Below, piece by piece: positions 43,222 to 53,210 of a stretch of DNA of 64,000 bases. Under the pieces are notes generated by a model. That model saw only the letters and a list, made by a program, of their open reading frames with translations, did not search any database and was not told where the DNA came from. The number at the start of each line of letters is the position of its first letter. Position 1 is the first letter of the stretch. The translations under genes and the position numbers were made by a program. This DNA is from CAYQNU01 sp964419055 (GTDB taxonomy: Bacteria > Bacteroidota > Bacteroidia > Flavobacteriales_D > Parvicellaceae), in contig CAYQNU010000005.1 in the NCBI GenBank assembly GCA_964419055.1, positions 124,001 through 188,000 on the forward strand, written 5' to 3'.

Positions 43222-46200
43222 CTATAGAATAAAATCCATTTCAATATTTTGAACTCTGAATGTAGGAACTTGTTTGCCACCCGATTTTTCAAATACGGTA
43301 GTTTTAATGTATTGCTGTAACTCGGAAATTGAAATAACACCATCTTTATTAAAATCAGCATTTTTTGATTGAATGCCTTGAATTAAACAATAGGTAAATA
43401 GGCCGTTTTTCCATTGGTCACTTTCCATAGAAAACTCCAACCCAGATGAACTTGAAATTACCGTTGTGCCTGTACTTTGACGAATATCAGCAAACAATTC
43501 TTTCACTAATAAAGATGTACTCGCAGAACTTTTAGCACTGTAATTTTTAGTACTAGCGTTTCTAAAAGATATTCCTTCTTCTAATTTTTCATTAGAGGCA
43601 AATTCTTCCTTCACATCTTCTGAATCTAATTCACCACTGTGACAGGTATCCATCAATAATAATTTTTTAATGGCTTTGATATTATCTAATACACTTTCCA
43701 AGTCGGCATAGGCCATACCTCTTTTTGATGGGGCATTAAAATCAATGTCGCTAGTGGCATAATAATAATTGAAGTCATTGTCTAAAACACCATGCCCAGC
43801 AACAAAAACCATCACTACATCGTCTCTACCTGCTTGCTCAAAAAAGGTTTTTAATGCCATTAGATTTTCTTTGGTCACGGCTTCATTGGTAAGTAGTTTT
43901 TTATTTACTTTTTCAAAACTTCCGGATTTTTCCATAGTAGCTAAAAAGTCGGATGCATCTTTTGCCGCATATTTTAAATTATACTGGCTGTCTTTATAAT
44001 TCGAAACACCAATGCAAGCAATGTATAAATTGGGTTTATTGGTTGACTCAAAATTTACTTCCATAGTAGATTTTAAACTTTCCATTCCCACACTGTTGAT
44101 AGCAGCAATCTTAATGTTATTGGCACCTGTGACTAAATCTAACGAAATATTTTCTTGATAACTTCTACCGGTAATGGGTTTACCGTTTTTTCCATAAAGC
44201 GGAACACCGTTGAGCCAAATTTGTATGGATTGTAATGCATTAACCGAATCTTTTGCCTCTACGGTTAAGGTAATTTGTTTGTCAGTGACATAATTGGCAA
44301 ATTCACCAACATTTAATATCGATACTACTGCCGAATTATTATTGCTCAATGTTGCAGGATTCTTAATGGTTTTCATTCTTTTTTCAAAAGCTGCAGTAAG
44401 CATTTCAACATAAGCATCATCTTTGTAAGGTGAAACAGACAAAACTAAATCTGGTCGATTATAAAATAAGTCAAATTGATCGCAAGTATATAATGCGGAT
44501 TTATAGGAAAAAGCAAGATTTTCAATGGCATTTTTTGTTGCAGTATAAAAATTATCACCATTACACACCAAAATACCATTGTCACGCATAGGGAAAACTT
44601 TATAAATAGGTTGTTCTTTTTTCGGTAGAAGGTCATACAAATGAACCACTCTATCTGCTCCAGCAATGGCTAAAATACGGTCTTTTTTATCAAAACACAT
44701 AACCGATAATCCACCGTTGGGATAGTCTATTTTCCAGAAAGTGGATCCTGTTTCACTATTTATAACTGCTAAGGTCGATTCGTAACCTGTTACAGCAACT
44801 TTATTGCCAGAATGATTAAATTGAACGCTTTCTATGGAGGCATCCGTAATGATGTGTTTGAATAGTTTTTTACCTGTGTTATCCAAAATATTGAGTTCTT
44901 TGCCAAAAGACCCTATAACTATTTTGTTTCCATTTAAAGCCGCATCAATATCGGTCATTCCTTTGTATTTGAATTCCCATAACTTTTTACCAGATGAATG
45001 ATACCAAGTCAAAACTTGGGTTTCTAAAATACCTATTTCTTTGTTTTTTGTGATAATTATTTTTCGAGGTTGAAGTTTTTCATAATCGTATCGAAAAGAT
45101 TCTGTAAAGCTGTTTTTTTTGAGATCAAAAGTGTAAAGCATATCTTCATACGTTGCCACTAAATAGGAGCGCGAAGGATCAAAATAAAAACTTGAAGGAT
45201 CAGTAATGGCAGTATTGTTTTCAACAAGTACCACATTGCGAAGCGTGTCAATAAAGAATTTCAATTTGTTAGGTGTGGCAATGCTTTGACATTTTCGTTT
45301 AATTTCTGCCATATTGTTTAGATGCACATTGGAATGATCAATTTCACCTGTCCTCAAATTAAAATCATAGGTATGAAATCCTCTTATATAAAGGTTGTCA
45401 TTATGATCAAAATACATTTTTTTTGGATAATCGCTTTCTTGTTTTACTATTCTCACAGGCATTTGCTGTGATTTTTCAAAATCAAATTGATGCAAATTAG
45501 CAATGGTCATTTTATTATCGTGTCCTAAAGTGACTAAGTGTTTCATGTCCCACGAGTATTTTACTTTACTGATGAAATCATCGTGGGTTGTTTGAAATCC
45601 TCTGGCTATTTTGGTTTTTGCATCGGCTATAAAAACTTGACCTTTTTTGTCTGCATAAGTAAAATAATTATTGTCTGGACTCACGTCTATATTGGAAACA
45701 TATTTAATAGATCCGAAATAGTCCGTTGTTTCGACAGGTACAGCACCATAGGATTTAAATTCGGGCATTAATATTAATTCAGCTCTTCCGTTTGTTGAAT
45801 GAACTACCATTACCGTGTTAAAAGCATCAAAAAACATTTGATATACAGGTGCTTCAAGATTCCAATCGAGTAATCTTTTTTTGGTATCAATCATAAAACC
45901 TCTCAAATAATGATCTTCACTTCCGGTAAAAATTAAGTTTCCATTAGTTGAAAATATGGCGCAATTCACCACATCATCGTGGGCTTTAATGTCGGAAACT
46001 AAATCGCCATTTAAATTGTATACTTTGGCACTTCCATTTGTACAAGCTACCACAATTTGTGTAGTATTTCGATTAAATTCGGCATATAAGTTTTGCGATT
46101 TTGTGGGAATCGATTTAATGAGTTCAAGGGTTTGGCTATTCCAAATTTTTACGGTTGAATCGGGTGATGCTGTAATCAAATATTCCCCATTCCAACTGTA

Positions 46201-46449
46201 GCGGATTGATCTAATTTCAGCCCTATGTGCTACTACCGAACGGAACGGTATTCCCGTACGGATGTCCCACAATACAATTTTCCTATCTAACCCGCAAGTG
46301 GCAATGGTTTTGCTATTGGAATGAATATCAAAATCATGAGGGAAAATGCCATGACCTTGAGGAGCAATAAGTTGAGGAGTTTCTTGAGTCCAAGAAACCA
46401 AATGAAAGAATAAAGTGAATAATAAAGCTTTATATCTCAATGATTTCAT
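43222..46449 (-). CDS. Secreted WD40-caspase protein with EF-hand-like tail
   Basis: 1075 residues. Signal peptide (about 1-21, ending WTQE), then WD40-like repeats over most of 30-640 (DLDRKIVLWDIRTG-like, TASPDSTVKIWNSQ, FTGSEDHYLRGF, AGADRVVHLYDL), an Ig-like region near 700-800, and a caspase (C14) domain from 806: YIACIGVSNYKD, His886 in FVAGHGVLD, Cys936 in LLMDTCHSGELD. A Ca-binding-like loop DFNKDGVISISE (1032-1043) lies near the end. Both catalytic residues are present. Export makes a role in the periplasm or at the surface likely; partner and substrate unknown. Confidence 0.88.
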   Translation of the reverse strand: MKSLRYKALLFTLFFHLVSWTQETPQLIAPQGHGIFPHDFDIHSNSKTIATCGLDRKIVLWDIRTGIPFRSVVAHRAEIRSIRYSWNGEYLITASPDSTVKIWNSQTLELIKSIPTKSQNLYAEFNRNTTQIVVACTNGSAKVYNLNGDLVSDIKAHDDVVNCAIFSTNGNLIFTGSEDHYLRGFMIDTKKRLLDWNLEAPVYQMFFDAFNTVMVVHSTNGRAELILMPEFKSYGAVPVETTDYFGSIKYVSNIDVSPDNNYFTYADKKGQVFIADAKTKIARGFQTTHDDFISKVKYSWDMKHLVTLGHDNKMTIANLHQFDFEKSQQMPVRIVKQESDYPKKMYFDHNDNLYIRGFHTYDFNLRTGEIDHSNVHLNNMAEIKRKCQSIATPNKLKFFIDTLRNVVLVENNTAITDPSSFYFDPSRSYLVATYEDMLYTFDLKKNSFTESFRYDYEKLQPRKIIITKNKEIGILETQVLTWYHSSGKKLWEFKYKGMTDIDAALNGNKIVIGSFGKELNILDNTGKKLFKHIITDASIESVQFNHSGNKVAVTGYESTLAVINSETGSTFWKIDYPNGGLSVMCFDKKDRILAIAGADRVVHLYDLLPKKEQPIYKVFPMRDNGILVCNGDNFYTATKNAIENLAFSYKSALYTCDQFDLFYNRPDLVLSVSPYKDDAYVEMLTAAFEKRMKTIKNPATLSNNNSAVVSILNVGEFANYVTDKQITLTVEAKDSVNALQSIQIWLNGVPLYGKNGKPITGRSYQENISLDLVTGANNIKIAAINSVGMESLKSTMEVNFESTNKPNLYIACIGVSNYKDSQYNLKYAAKDASDFLATMEKSGSFEKVNKKLLTNEAVTKENLMALKTFFEQAGRDDVVMVFVAGHGVLDNDFNYYYATSDIDFNAPSKRGMAYADLESVLDNIKAIKKLLLMDTCHSGELDSEDVKEEFASNEKLEEGISFRNASTKNYSAKSSASTSLLVKELFADIRQSTGTTVISSSSGLEFSMESDQWKNGLFTYCLIQGIQSKNADFNKDGVISISELQQYIKTTVFEKSGGKQVPTFRVQNIEMDFIL

Positions 46450-46504
46450 AACATTTATAAATAATGGAAGTTAATGTTCTTGATTAAAGTTGAACTTTTA
46501 GGAT

Positions 46505-47572
46505 TTAATGGGTAATGCTAAATGCCACTGATTTTACTCTTTTGGTAGATTGACCGTTTACCGTTTCTTCTAAAGTCATATTTTTAGCCGTAAGGGTTTC
46601 AAAAACCTCATGTAAGTTTTTAACTTTTCCAATAGGTACTTGCATACTTATGCAATGTGAAACCAAAATATCTGCTGATTGTAACTTAATTTGATCGTTG
46701 AGCAAATGGTATAATTCTACACGGTTTTTGACGCGTTCATTGTTGTGTTTAAATTGAGTATCATCAACTAAATGAGGTACATTTAGAATGGAACATAAAC
46801 GAGCAAATTGGACATCTGAACCAATAGCCAAAACAACATAACCATCATCTAAGGTGCTAAAAACCTCTCCATAAGGAGCAATATTGGGATGCAGCGAACC
46901 AATTCGCTGAGGAATATGTTGAGCCATCAAATAATTAGATGCTTGATTCGCAAGTGAAGCAATACCAGATTCTTCTAAAGACGTTTCGATGTAGGCTCCT
47001 TTTTGAGTTTGAGTTCGGTTCAATAAAGCAACTAAAACGCCCTCTTTAAGCTGATGACCGGCTAAAATATCCATAAAAGCCAACGGCATTTTTGTTGGTG
47101 GATTTTCTGGATGACCATTCATAAACATATAACCTGTTTCGGCTTGAACCACTACATCAAAAGCCACCCGATTGTCATCTTCAGCAAAACCATTTAATTG
47201 AGCATAAATTAATCGAGGATTCAGTTTTGATAAAGCAGCATAATCTAAACCAAATTTGTGAGCCCCACCTTTTTTGAAATTACACAAAACCACATCAGCT
47301 TGGCTTATTAATTCTTTAATTTCAGCCAAATCATTTGCATTATTATAATCTTTGAAAAGATGTTTTTTCCCCCAATTTATACTACAAAAATAAGCGCTCA
47401 AATCCGTTTCTTTTTCAGATGGTAATCGCCAAAATCGTGTTACATCTCCTTGAGTAAGAATGTTTTCAATTTTGGTTACTTCAGCACCCAATTCGGCAAA
47501 AAACATTCCAACAGATGGACCTGCTAAAACACTTGCTAATTCAACGACTTTAAGTTCTTTGAGAGGTTTCAT
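46505..47572 (-). CDS. Class III CoA-transferase (CaiB/BaiF family)
   Basis: 355 residues from ATG 47572 (MKPLKELKVVELASVLAGPS, the usual family start); an in-frame ATG 18 bp upstream would overlap the next gene. FFAELGAEVTKIENI and the GDVTRFWR stretch follow; YFCSINWGKKHLFKDY and RLIYAQLNGFAED fit family III enzymes; Asp in VVQAETGYMFMNGHP region is near the usual catalytic position. Short for the family (about 400). Transfers CoA between carboxylic acids; substrate unknown. Confidence 0.87.
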   Translation of the reverse strand: MKPLKELKVVELASVLAGPSVGMFFAELGAEVTKIENILTQGDVTRFWRLPSEKETDLSAYFCSINWGKKHLFKDYNNANDLAEIKELISQADVVLCNFKKGGAHKFGLDYAALSKLNPRLIYAQLNGFAEDDNRVAFDVVVQAETGYMFMNGHPENPPTKMPLAFMDILAGHQLKEGVLVALLNRTQTQKGAYIETSLEESGIASLANQASNYLMAQHIPQRIGSLHPNIAPYGEVFSTLDDGYVVLAIGSDVQFARLCSILNVPHLVDDTQFKHNNERVKNRVELYHLLNDQIKLQSADILVSHCISMQVPIGKVKNLHEVFETLTAKNMTLEETVNGQSTKRVKSVAFSITH

Positions 47573-47579
47573 AAATAAA

Positions 47580-48872
47580 TTAACGCACAAGGGTTACTTT
47601 TTTGGAGGAATTGTTTGCTTGAATGATATACATTCCTTCACTTAAATTCTCGATTGCAATAGATGCATTCATTTGTTGGTTTACTTCAATTTTGGATACT
47701 CTTTTACCCGTTAAATCAAATAGTGAAACTTGGCCAACAAAAGGTTCCTTAAATTGGACGTTCAATTGATTAGTATATTGAAAAACGGTTAAAAAGTCAT
47801 CTGAAATGGTTACTGATTCTAGGTTGTTTAACTGACAATTTGGAGCAGCACCTGGTGAAGATGTGAAAACACCGTTATTAGCACTCCAATATAACCAAGT
47901 TCCTCCTGTCCCTGTTTCCCAATCATTTAAATCGAACGAATTATTGGCGGTTGGTGTACCTTTAACATCATAAACTATTAAAGCTTGACCATTAAGATTC
48001 CATGTTAAAGGTTGTCCAGCAACACAATTTTCAGGTCCATTGTTTTGAATCCCGCAATTAGTTTGTATAAAATAAGCTTCTTCATCATAAGCAGGATATT
48101 CTCCATATACTTTGGCAATACCGTCATCATCTATACAAACTGCCACATATTCTTCACAGGCAATTGCTCTTACTTGAACATCAAAATCGGTCCTTATACG
48201 AGCCATAAAAGTAGTTAAACGACCCCTTCTATCGGGATTATCAAAGTGAGTATCCGTTATTGTGTTGTTTAAAATACTGTTGTTCAAAAATGGCAAGCCA
48301 TCAGGAGTTACAGTTGTTCCGTAAGGGTTATTCAAGGCCGTAGTAGAAGTCACACTGCCATTTTGAGCACTAAAATAATATTCTCCTTGTATAGCCATTC
48401 CTGCACTGGTTCCACCAATCACGATGTTGCGTTCATCCACTGCCTTGTTTATTAATGAATCGATGGGAGTGTCTCTCCAATAAGAAATGTAGTTCCATTG
48501 GTCGCCTCCAGCAAACCAAATGGCCTCGGCTTTATTTATTTTATCCCAAATTGCAGCATCTGTAGCAGCATTGGCATTGTTAAACACGATGGTTTCAACA
48601 GAATTTAGCGTGATACCTAAATCGGTATAAAAGTAGTTGTTGTAACCATCCGATCCACTGGCTCTCAAAACCAAAACATCACCTCCGTCTGCACGATTTA
48701 AAAACCAACGCATTGCATCATCGTATTCACTCGCACCACCCATCAAACAAATACCTCCTGTTGGCGAAGTAACAATATCATTTGAATTCCCAGTAAAATA
48801 GGAGGTATAATCTTGAGCGATAACGAATGTATTCGTGACAAAAAATAATCCTAAAAGAATAAAATAGTTCAT
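47580..48872 (-). CDS. Cyanophycinase-like S51 peptidase with T9SS sorting tail
   Basis: 430 residues from ATG 48872 (MNYFILLGLFFVTNTFVIAQ, a signal peptide; an upstream in-frame start adds 19 non-signal residues). GGICLMGGASEYDDAMRWFL and AEAIWFAGGDQWNYISYW lead to GGTSAG (nucleophile Ser156), the S51/cyanophycinase fold. The C-terminal 80 residues (VTISDDFLTVFQYTNQLNVQ, FDLTGKRVSKIEV, IENLSEGMYIIQA, KKVTLVR) are a Por secretion tail. So it is secreted by type IX export; substrate may be a peptide rather than cyanophycin. Confidence 0.9.
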   Translation of the reverse strand: MNYFILLGLFFVTNTFVIAQDYTSYFTGNSNDIVTSPTGGICLMGGASEYDDAMRWFLNRADGGDVLVLRASGSDGYNNYFYTDLGITLNSVETIVFNNANAATDAAIWDKINKAEAIWFAGGDQWNYISYWRDTPIDSLINKAVDERNIVIGGTSAGMAIQGEYYFSAQNGSVTSTTALNNPYGTTVTPDGLPFLNNSILNNTITDTHFDNPDRRGRLTTFMARIRTDFDVQVRAIACEEYVAVCIDDDGIAKVYGEYPAYDEEAYFIQTNCGIQNNGPENCVAGQPLTWNLNGQALIVYDVKGTPTANNSFDLNDWETGTGGTWLYWSANNGVFTSSPGAAPNCQLNNLESVTISDDFLTVFQYTNQLNVQFKEPFVGQVSLFDLTGKRVSKIEVNQQMNASIAIENLSEGMYIIQANNSSKKVTLVR

Positions 48873-48998
48873 AAAGCACCTTTTAATTATTTGAGTTGAG
48901 ATTTTAAAATTAATAATAATTCGAATCATCGGTTAAAATATGTGTATAACTTATATTTTTTTTTGATAGGTTTTGACAAAAAATAAAGCACTTAATTA

Positions 48999-49006
48999 TA
49001 ATTTTG
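48999..49006 (+). promoter_or_regulatory. TAnnTTTG -7 element of the transaldolase gene
   Basis: TAATTTTG, 36 bp before the ATG, with TTTTG at 48971-48975 as a possible -33 element at long spacing. Confidence 0.45.
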
Positions 49007-49042
49007 TGGCACAAATAGAAAATTAAAAAACACACACGTATT

Positions 49043-49699
49043 ATGAAATTTTTCATCGACACAGCCAATTTGGCTCAAATTAAAGAAGCTCAAGAATTGG
49101 GAATTTTGGATGGGGTAACTACCAATCCATCATTAATGGCCAAAGAGGGGATTAAAGGAGAGAAAAACATCTTGAAACATTATGTGGATATTTGTAAAAT
49201 TGTGGATGGTGATGTAAGTGCTGAGGTGATATCAACCGATTTTAAAAATATGGTAAAAGAGGGAGAGGCTTTAGCTAAATTACATGAGAATATTGTAGTT
49301 AAAGTTCCTATGATTAAAGAAGGAGTTCAAGCCATTAAATACTTTTCAGACAAAGGTATTCGTACGAATTGTACATTGGTTTTTTCAGCTGGACAAGCCT
49401 TATTGGCAGCTAAAGCGGGTGCTACATATGTTTCACCTTTCATTGGTCGTTTAGATGATATTTCTGTTGATGGTTTAGATTTGATCAAACAAATCAGATT
49501 GATTTATGACAACTATTTGTACGATACTGAAATATTAGCGGCATCTGTTCGTCATCCAATGCACATAATTAAATGTGCTGAATTAGGAGCTGATGTAATG
49601 ACAGGTCCACTTTCTGCCATTACTGCTTTATTAAAACATCCATTAACCGATTCTGGTTTAGCAACTTTCTTAGCCGATTACAAAAAAGTGAATGGGTAG
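49043..49699 (+). CDS. tal: Transaldolase, small FSA/TalC type
   Basis: 218 residues, the short single-domain form. MKFFIDTANLAQIKEAQELG, GVTTNPSLMAKEG and the Schiff-base Lys87 in VVKVPMIKEG are all conserved; GATYVSPFIGRLDDIS and AASVRHPMHI complete the barrel. Acts in the non-oxidative pentose-phosphate path or as fructose-6-phosphate aldolase. Single gene with its own promoter. Confidence 0.95.
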   Translation: MKFFIDTANLAQIKEAQELGILDGVTTNPSLMAKEGIKGEKNILKHYVDICKIVDGDVSAEVISTDFKNMVKEGEALAKLHENIVVKVPMIKEGVQAIKYFSDKGIRTNCTLVFSAGQALLAAKAGATYVSPFIGRLDDISVDGLDLIKQIRLIYDNYLYDTEILAASVRHPMHIIKCAELGADVMTGPLSAITALLKHPLTDSGLATFLADYKKVNG

Positions 49700-49727
49700 A
49701 AAATTAGACTAGGAGACAAAATATTCG

Positions 49728-49876
49728 AAGATTTTGAGAGATACAAAGTACAAAGTCTTGATTACAAGTTCGTTTTAAGTTTTGAGCCTGAAATGAAAAA
49801 TCATCCACTCTCAAAAATCTTAGTCGATTGTCCATTATCGAATAATCGTTTGTCCATTGTCTAATAATCGTTTGTC
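49728..49876. repeat. Inverted and tandem repeats before the aminotransferase gene
   Basis: AAGATTTTGAGAG (49728-49740) pairs with CTCTCAAAAATCTT (49808-49821), bulging one base, with a 67-bp loop. Two copies of AATAATCGTTTGTC follow at 49841-49854 and 49863-49876 (22-bp period). No gene in 49700-49921. Confidence 0.5.
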
Positions 49877-49921
49877 TATAATCTAACTTCTAGTGTCTAA
49901 CATCTAAAATCTAAAAAAAAT

Positions 49922-51124
49922 ATGCCTAAAATATCATCAAAAGCAGTGGCAATGCCTGCATCACCTATTAGAAAATTAGTTCCATTTGCCGAAGCTGCAA
50001 AAAAAAGAGGAACAACCGTTTTTCATTTAAACATAGGTCAACCCGATGTGAAAACCCCTAAAGTGGTATTAGATAAAATGCATAATCTAGATCTGGAAGT
50101 AGTGGAGTATAGTCATTCCGCTGGATTTCAGTCTTATAGAGAAGGTTTAGCAGGTTATTATAAGGGGATTGGAATTAATTTAGACCCAAATACAGATATC
50201 ATAGTCACAACAGGAGGTTCTGAAGCGTTGATTTTTGCTTTTCAAACCTGTATGGAAGTCGGTGATGAAGTAATTATTCCCGAACCTTTTTATGCTAATT
50301 ATAACGCTTTTGCTATAACTGCAGGAGTAAATGTAGTTCCTGTAACTTCCTCTATTGAAACGGGTTTTGCATTGCCCTCTATTGAAGAGTTTGAAAAGAA
50401 AATCACTTCAAAAACAAAAGGAATTTTGATTTGTAATCCAGGTAATCCAACAGGTTATTTGTATACCAAAGAAGAGTTAGAAGCGTTGCGAATTATTGTT
50501 AAAAAACACGATTTGTTTTTATTTACTGATGAAGTTTATCGTGAGTTTTGTTATGAAGGTGCTCAACACATCAGTGCTTTGTCTTTAGAAGGAATTGAAG
50601 AAAATGTAGTTTTGATTGATTCTGTTTCTAAAAGATACAGTATGTGTGGTGCGCGTATTGGAGCCATCATCAGCAGAAATAAGGAAGTTATGGCCAGTGC
50701 CTTAAAATTTGGACAAGCACGTTTATCACCACCTACATTTGGACAAATTGCAGGGGAAGAGGCTTTAAAAACTCCGGCTTCCTATTTTACAGATGTAGTA
50801 GACGAATACGTTATGCGTAGAGACATTATTGTAGATGGGTTGAATGCAATACCTGGTGTTGTGTGTCCTAAACCTCAAGGTGCATTTTATGCTATCGCTC
50901 GTTTACCAATTGACAATGCTGATCGTTTTTGCCAATGGCTTTTAGAGGAGTTTTCTTATCAAAATCAAACCGTAATGTTGGCTCCAGCATCAGGGTTTTA
51001 TGCGACAAAAGGATTAGGTGAAAATGAGGTACGTGTGGCTTATGTTTTAAAGAAAGATTCTTTGGAGAAAGCTGTAAAATGTTTGGAAGAAGCGTTAAAA
51101 GTTTATCCAGGTAGAGTAAAATAA
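49922..51124 (+). CDS. Class I/II aminotransferase, aspartate-aminotransferase-like
   Basis: 400 residues, PLP fold type I. FHLNIGQPDVKTP near 34-46, GNPTGYLYTKEEL near 174, DEVYREF near 203 and the PLP-binding Lys237 in DSVSKRYSMCGARIG are diagnostic. The start MPKISSKAVAMPASPIRKL fits the AspC-like subgroup of Bacteroidota. Precise amino acid unknown. 51125-51329 carries no gene. Confidence 0.93.
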   Translation: MPKISSKAVAMPASPIRKLVPFAEAAKKRGTTVFHLNIGQPDVKTPKVVLDKMHNLDLEVVEYSHSAGFQSYREGLAGYYKGIGINLDPNTDIIVTTGGSEALIFAFQTCMEVGDEVIIPEPFYANYNAFAITAGVNVVPVTSSIETGFALPSIEEFEKKITSKTKGILICNPGNPTGYLYTKEELEALRIIVKKHDLFLFTDEVYREFCYEGAQHISALSLEGIEENVVLIDSVSKRYSMCGARIGAIISRNKEVMASALKFGQARLSPPTFGQIAGEEALKTPASYFTDVVDEYVMRRDIIVDGLNAIPGVVCPKPQGAFYAIARLPIDNADRFCQWLLEEFSYQNQTVMLAPASGFYATKGLGENEVRVAYVLKKDSLEKAVKCLEEALKVYPGRVK

Positions 51125-51329
51125 CCTGATCTAGTAGGTATCGGAAGAGGGATAAATTCAACTCAATAACTTAAAAATTGATATTGAATGTCTTAATTGC
51201 GAATCATTGTGCTTTTTAGTGCCTTCTATAGATAATCACATTTCATCGTTAATAGATTATTTAAATACATGAAATAGTTTTTTTCCACAAGGCTATATTT
51301 ACACTTTAATAATGGTAAATTGGTAAAAC

Positions 51330-52628
51330 GTGGAATTAAATCAACTACATCGTATTTTTCTTTCTTGTGATCAAAAAATAAGCACTGACACTCGAAAAAT
51401 TGAACAGGGAAGTTTGTTTTTTGCTTTGAAGGGTGCTAATTTCAATGGTAATACTTTTGCTCAAAACGCTCTAGATTTAGGGGCTAAATACTGCATTGTA
51501 GATGAAGCTGAATTTGTCATTTCTAATCAATGTATTTTGGTAGAGGATGTGTTAGCTACGCTGCAACAATTGGCCAATTATCATAGGAAACAGTTCTCAA
51601 TTCCAATTATCGGAATTACAGGAAGCAATGGTAAAACCACTTCGAAAGAACTTATTGGTGCCGTTTTATCCAAGCAATTTAACGTGCTGGTTACCGAAGG
51701 AAATTTAAATAATCATATTGGCGTTCCTCTTACCTTGCTCAAAATCAAAACTGAGCATCAGATGGCCGTGATTGAAATGGGCGCAAATAAACCAGGAGAT
51801 ATTGCTGAGTTGACAGCTATTGCGGAACCCAATTTGGGTGTCATTACCAATATTGGGAAGGCTCATATTGAAGGTTTTGGGTCATTGGATGGTGTGGAAA
51901 GAACAAAAAAAGAACTGTATCAAAATATTCAATATTCTGGAGGCGTTTTATTTGTAAATGCAGACGATGAAATGTTGATGCGCTCTATACCTTCTGTTAC
52001 GTTGGTTACTTATGGCAATTCAGGAAATATTCAAGGAAAGGTGGTAGCATTAAATCCTTTTTTGGTTTTTAAATGGAAGGATGCAGCTACTCAATATCAA
52101 AGTAACGAAGTGCAAACTAAATTAGTAGGTGATTATAATTTACCTAATTTTTTGTTGGCTATTACCATAGGTAATTATTTTGAAATTTCAAAAGAGGATA
52201 TTTCTGCAGCACTGGAAGCGTATACACCTTCAAATAATAGGTCACAAGTTACCAAAACGTCAAAAAATACCCTTATTGTTGATTGTTACAATGCCAATGT
52301 ATCCAGTATGGTATTGGCGATTAAAAACTTTGCCAACATGAAAACTTCCAAAGGTTTGTTGATATTAGGTGATATGCTTGAATTAGGTGATATTTCATTT
52401 AAAGAACATCAAAACATAGTTGACTTAGTTGAACACTTGCATTTGAAGGCTTATTTTGTAGGAAATGAATTTTTAAAAACAACGCTCCCATCTGAATATA
52501 AAGTGTTTGCTACAGTACAGGAGTTGATTATCTTTTTACAACAAGAACCCATTTCGGACGCCACTGTTTTATTAAAAGGTTCACGTGGTATTAAACTCGA
52601 AACGTTGATTCAAGAAGGAATGTTATAA
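51330..52628 (+). CDS. murF: UDP-N-acetylmuramoyl-tripeptide--D-alanyl-D-alanine ligase
   Basis: 432 residues starting at GTG; no ATG fits before STDTRKIEQGSLFFALKG, the conserved MurF N-terminal part. ATP loop GITGSNGKTTSKE at 96-108, ENLNNHIGVPLTLL-like VTEGNLNNHIGVPL near 117-130, TNIGKAHIEGFGS near 172. Adds the D-Ala-D-Ala dipeptide in peptidoglycan synthesis. Probably co-transcribed with the downstream cyclo-ligase (9-bp gap). Confidence 0.95.
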   Translation: MELNQLHRIFLSCDQKISTDTRKIEQGSLFFALKGANFNGNTFAQNALDLGAKYCIVDEAEFVISNQCILVEDVLATLQQLANYHRKQFSIPIIGITGSNGKTTSKELIGAVLSKQFNVLVTEGNLNNHIGVPLTLLKIKTEHQMAVIEMGANKPGDIAELTAIAEPNLGVITNIGKAHIEGFGSLDGVERTKKELYQNIQYSGGVLFVNADDEMLMRSIPSVTLVTYGNSGNIQGKVVALNPFLVFKWKDAATQYQSNEVQTKLVGDYNLPNFLLAITIGNYFEISKEDISAALEAYTPSNNRSQVTKTSKNTLIVDCYNANVSSMVLAIKNFANMKTSKGLLILGDMLELGDISFKEHQNIVDLVEHLHLKAYFVGNEFLKTTLPSEYKVFATVQELIIFLQQEPISDATVLLKGSRGIKLETLIQEGML

Positions 52629-52637
52629 AAGCATATT

Positions 52638-53201
52638 ATGAATAAAGAAGCGTACAGAAAAGAATACAAAGCAAAAAGAAAAGAATTGTCGAGAGAGGAA
52701 ATCGATCAGCTTTCCGAGGATATTGCGACTCATTTATTGCATCATTTTGATTTTGTGGGAAAGAATGTTCATACATTTGTTTCTATTGTTGGAAAGAAAG
52801 AAATTAATACCAAGTTTTTAGTTAATCAATTGTTTACCATAGATTGCCAAGTATCTACTTCGATCACTCATTTAAGTCCTGACTATTTAGAGCACACCCG
52901 AATTTTTAGTCACACTAAATATGGTTTTGATTCATTTGGAATACCTACACCATTAGAATTACATAAGGTTAAAGAAGAAGATTTTGATGTTGTAATTGTA
53001 CCTTTGTTGTGTATCGATAAGGTTGGACATAGGATAGGTTATGGGAAAGGTTTTTATGATCGTTTTTTAAGAGATTGCCGCCCCGATTGTCTATTTATTG
53101 GCTTGTCCTTATTTGATCCAATTGAAGGTGTATTTGAAGTTGATCAATGGGATGTGCAACTTAACTATTGTGTAACACCCAAAGAGGTGATACGATTTTA
53201 A
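52638..53201 (+). CDS. 5-formyltetrahydrofolate cyclo-ligase
   Basis: 187 residues with the family C-terminal motif IGYGKGFYDRFL near 135-146 and the N-terminal RKEYKAKRKELSREEID. FDVVIVPLLCIDKVGHR precedes the motif. Converts 5-formyl-THF to methenyl-THF using ATP. Between murF and a helical-repeat protein on the same strand. Confidence 0.93.
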   Translation: MNKEAYRKEYKAKRKELSREEIDQLSEDIATHLLHHFDFVGKNVHTFVSIVGKKEINTKFLVNQLFTIDCQVSTSITHLSPDYLEHTRIFSHTKYGFDSFGIPTPLELHKVKEEDFDVVIVPLLCIDKVGHRIGYGKGFYDRFLRDCRPDCLFIGLSLFDPIEGVFEVDQWDVQLNYCVTPKEVIRF

Positions 53202-53210
53202 TACTCATTT

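Noticed and set aside
51125..51329. Possible regulatory RNA before murF
   Set aside because: No conserved fold, terminator or riboswitch pattern could be recognised by eye; only A/T-rich sequence seen.
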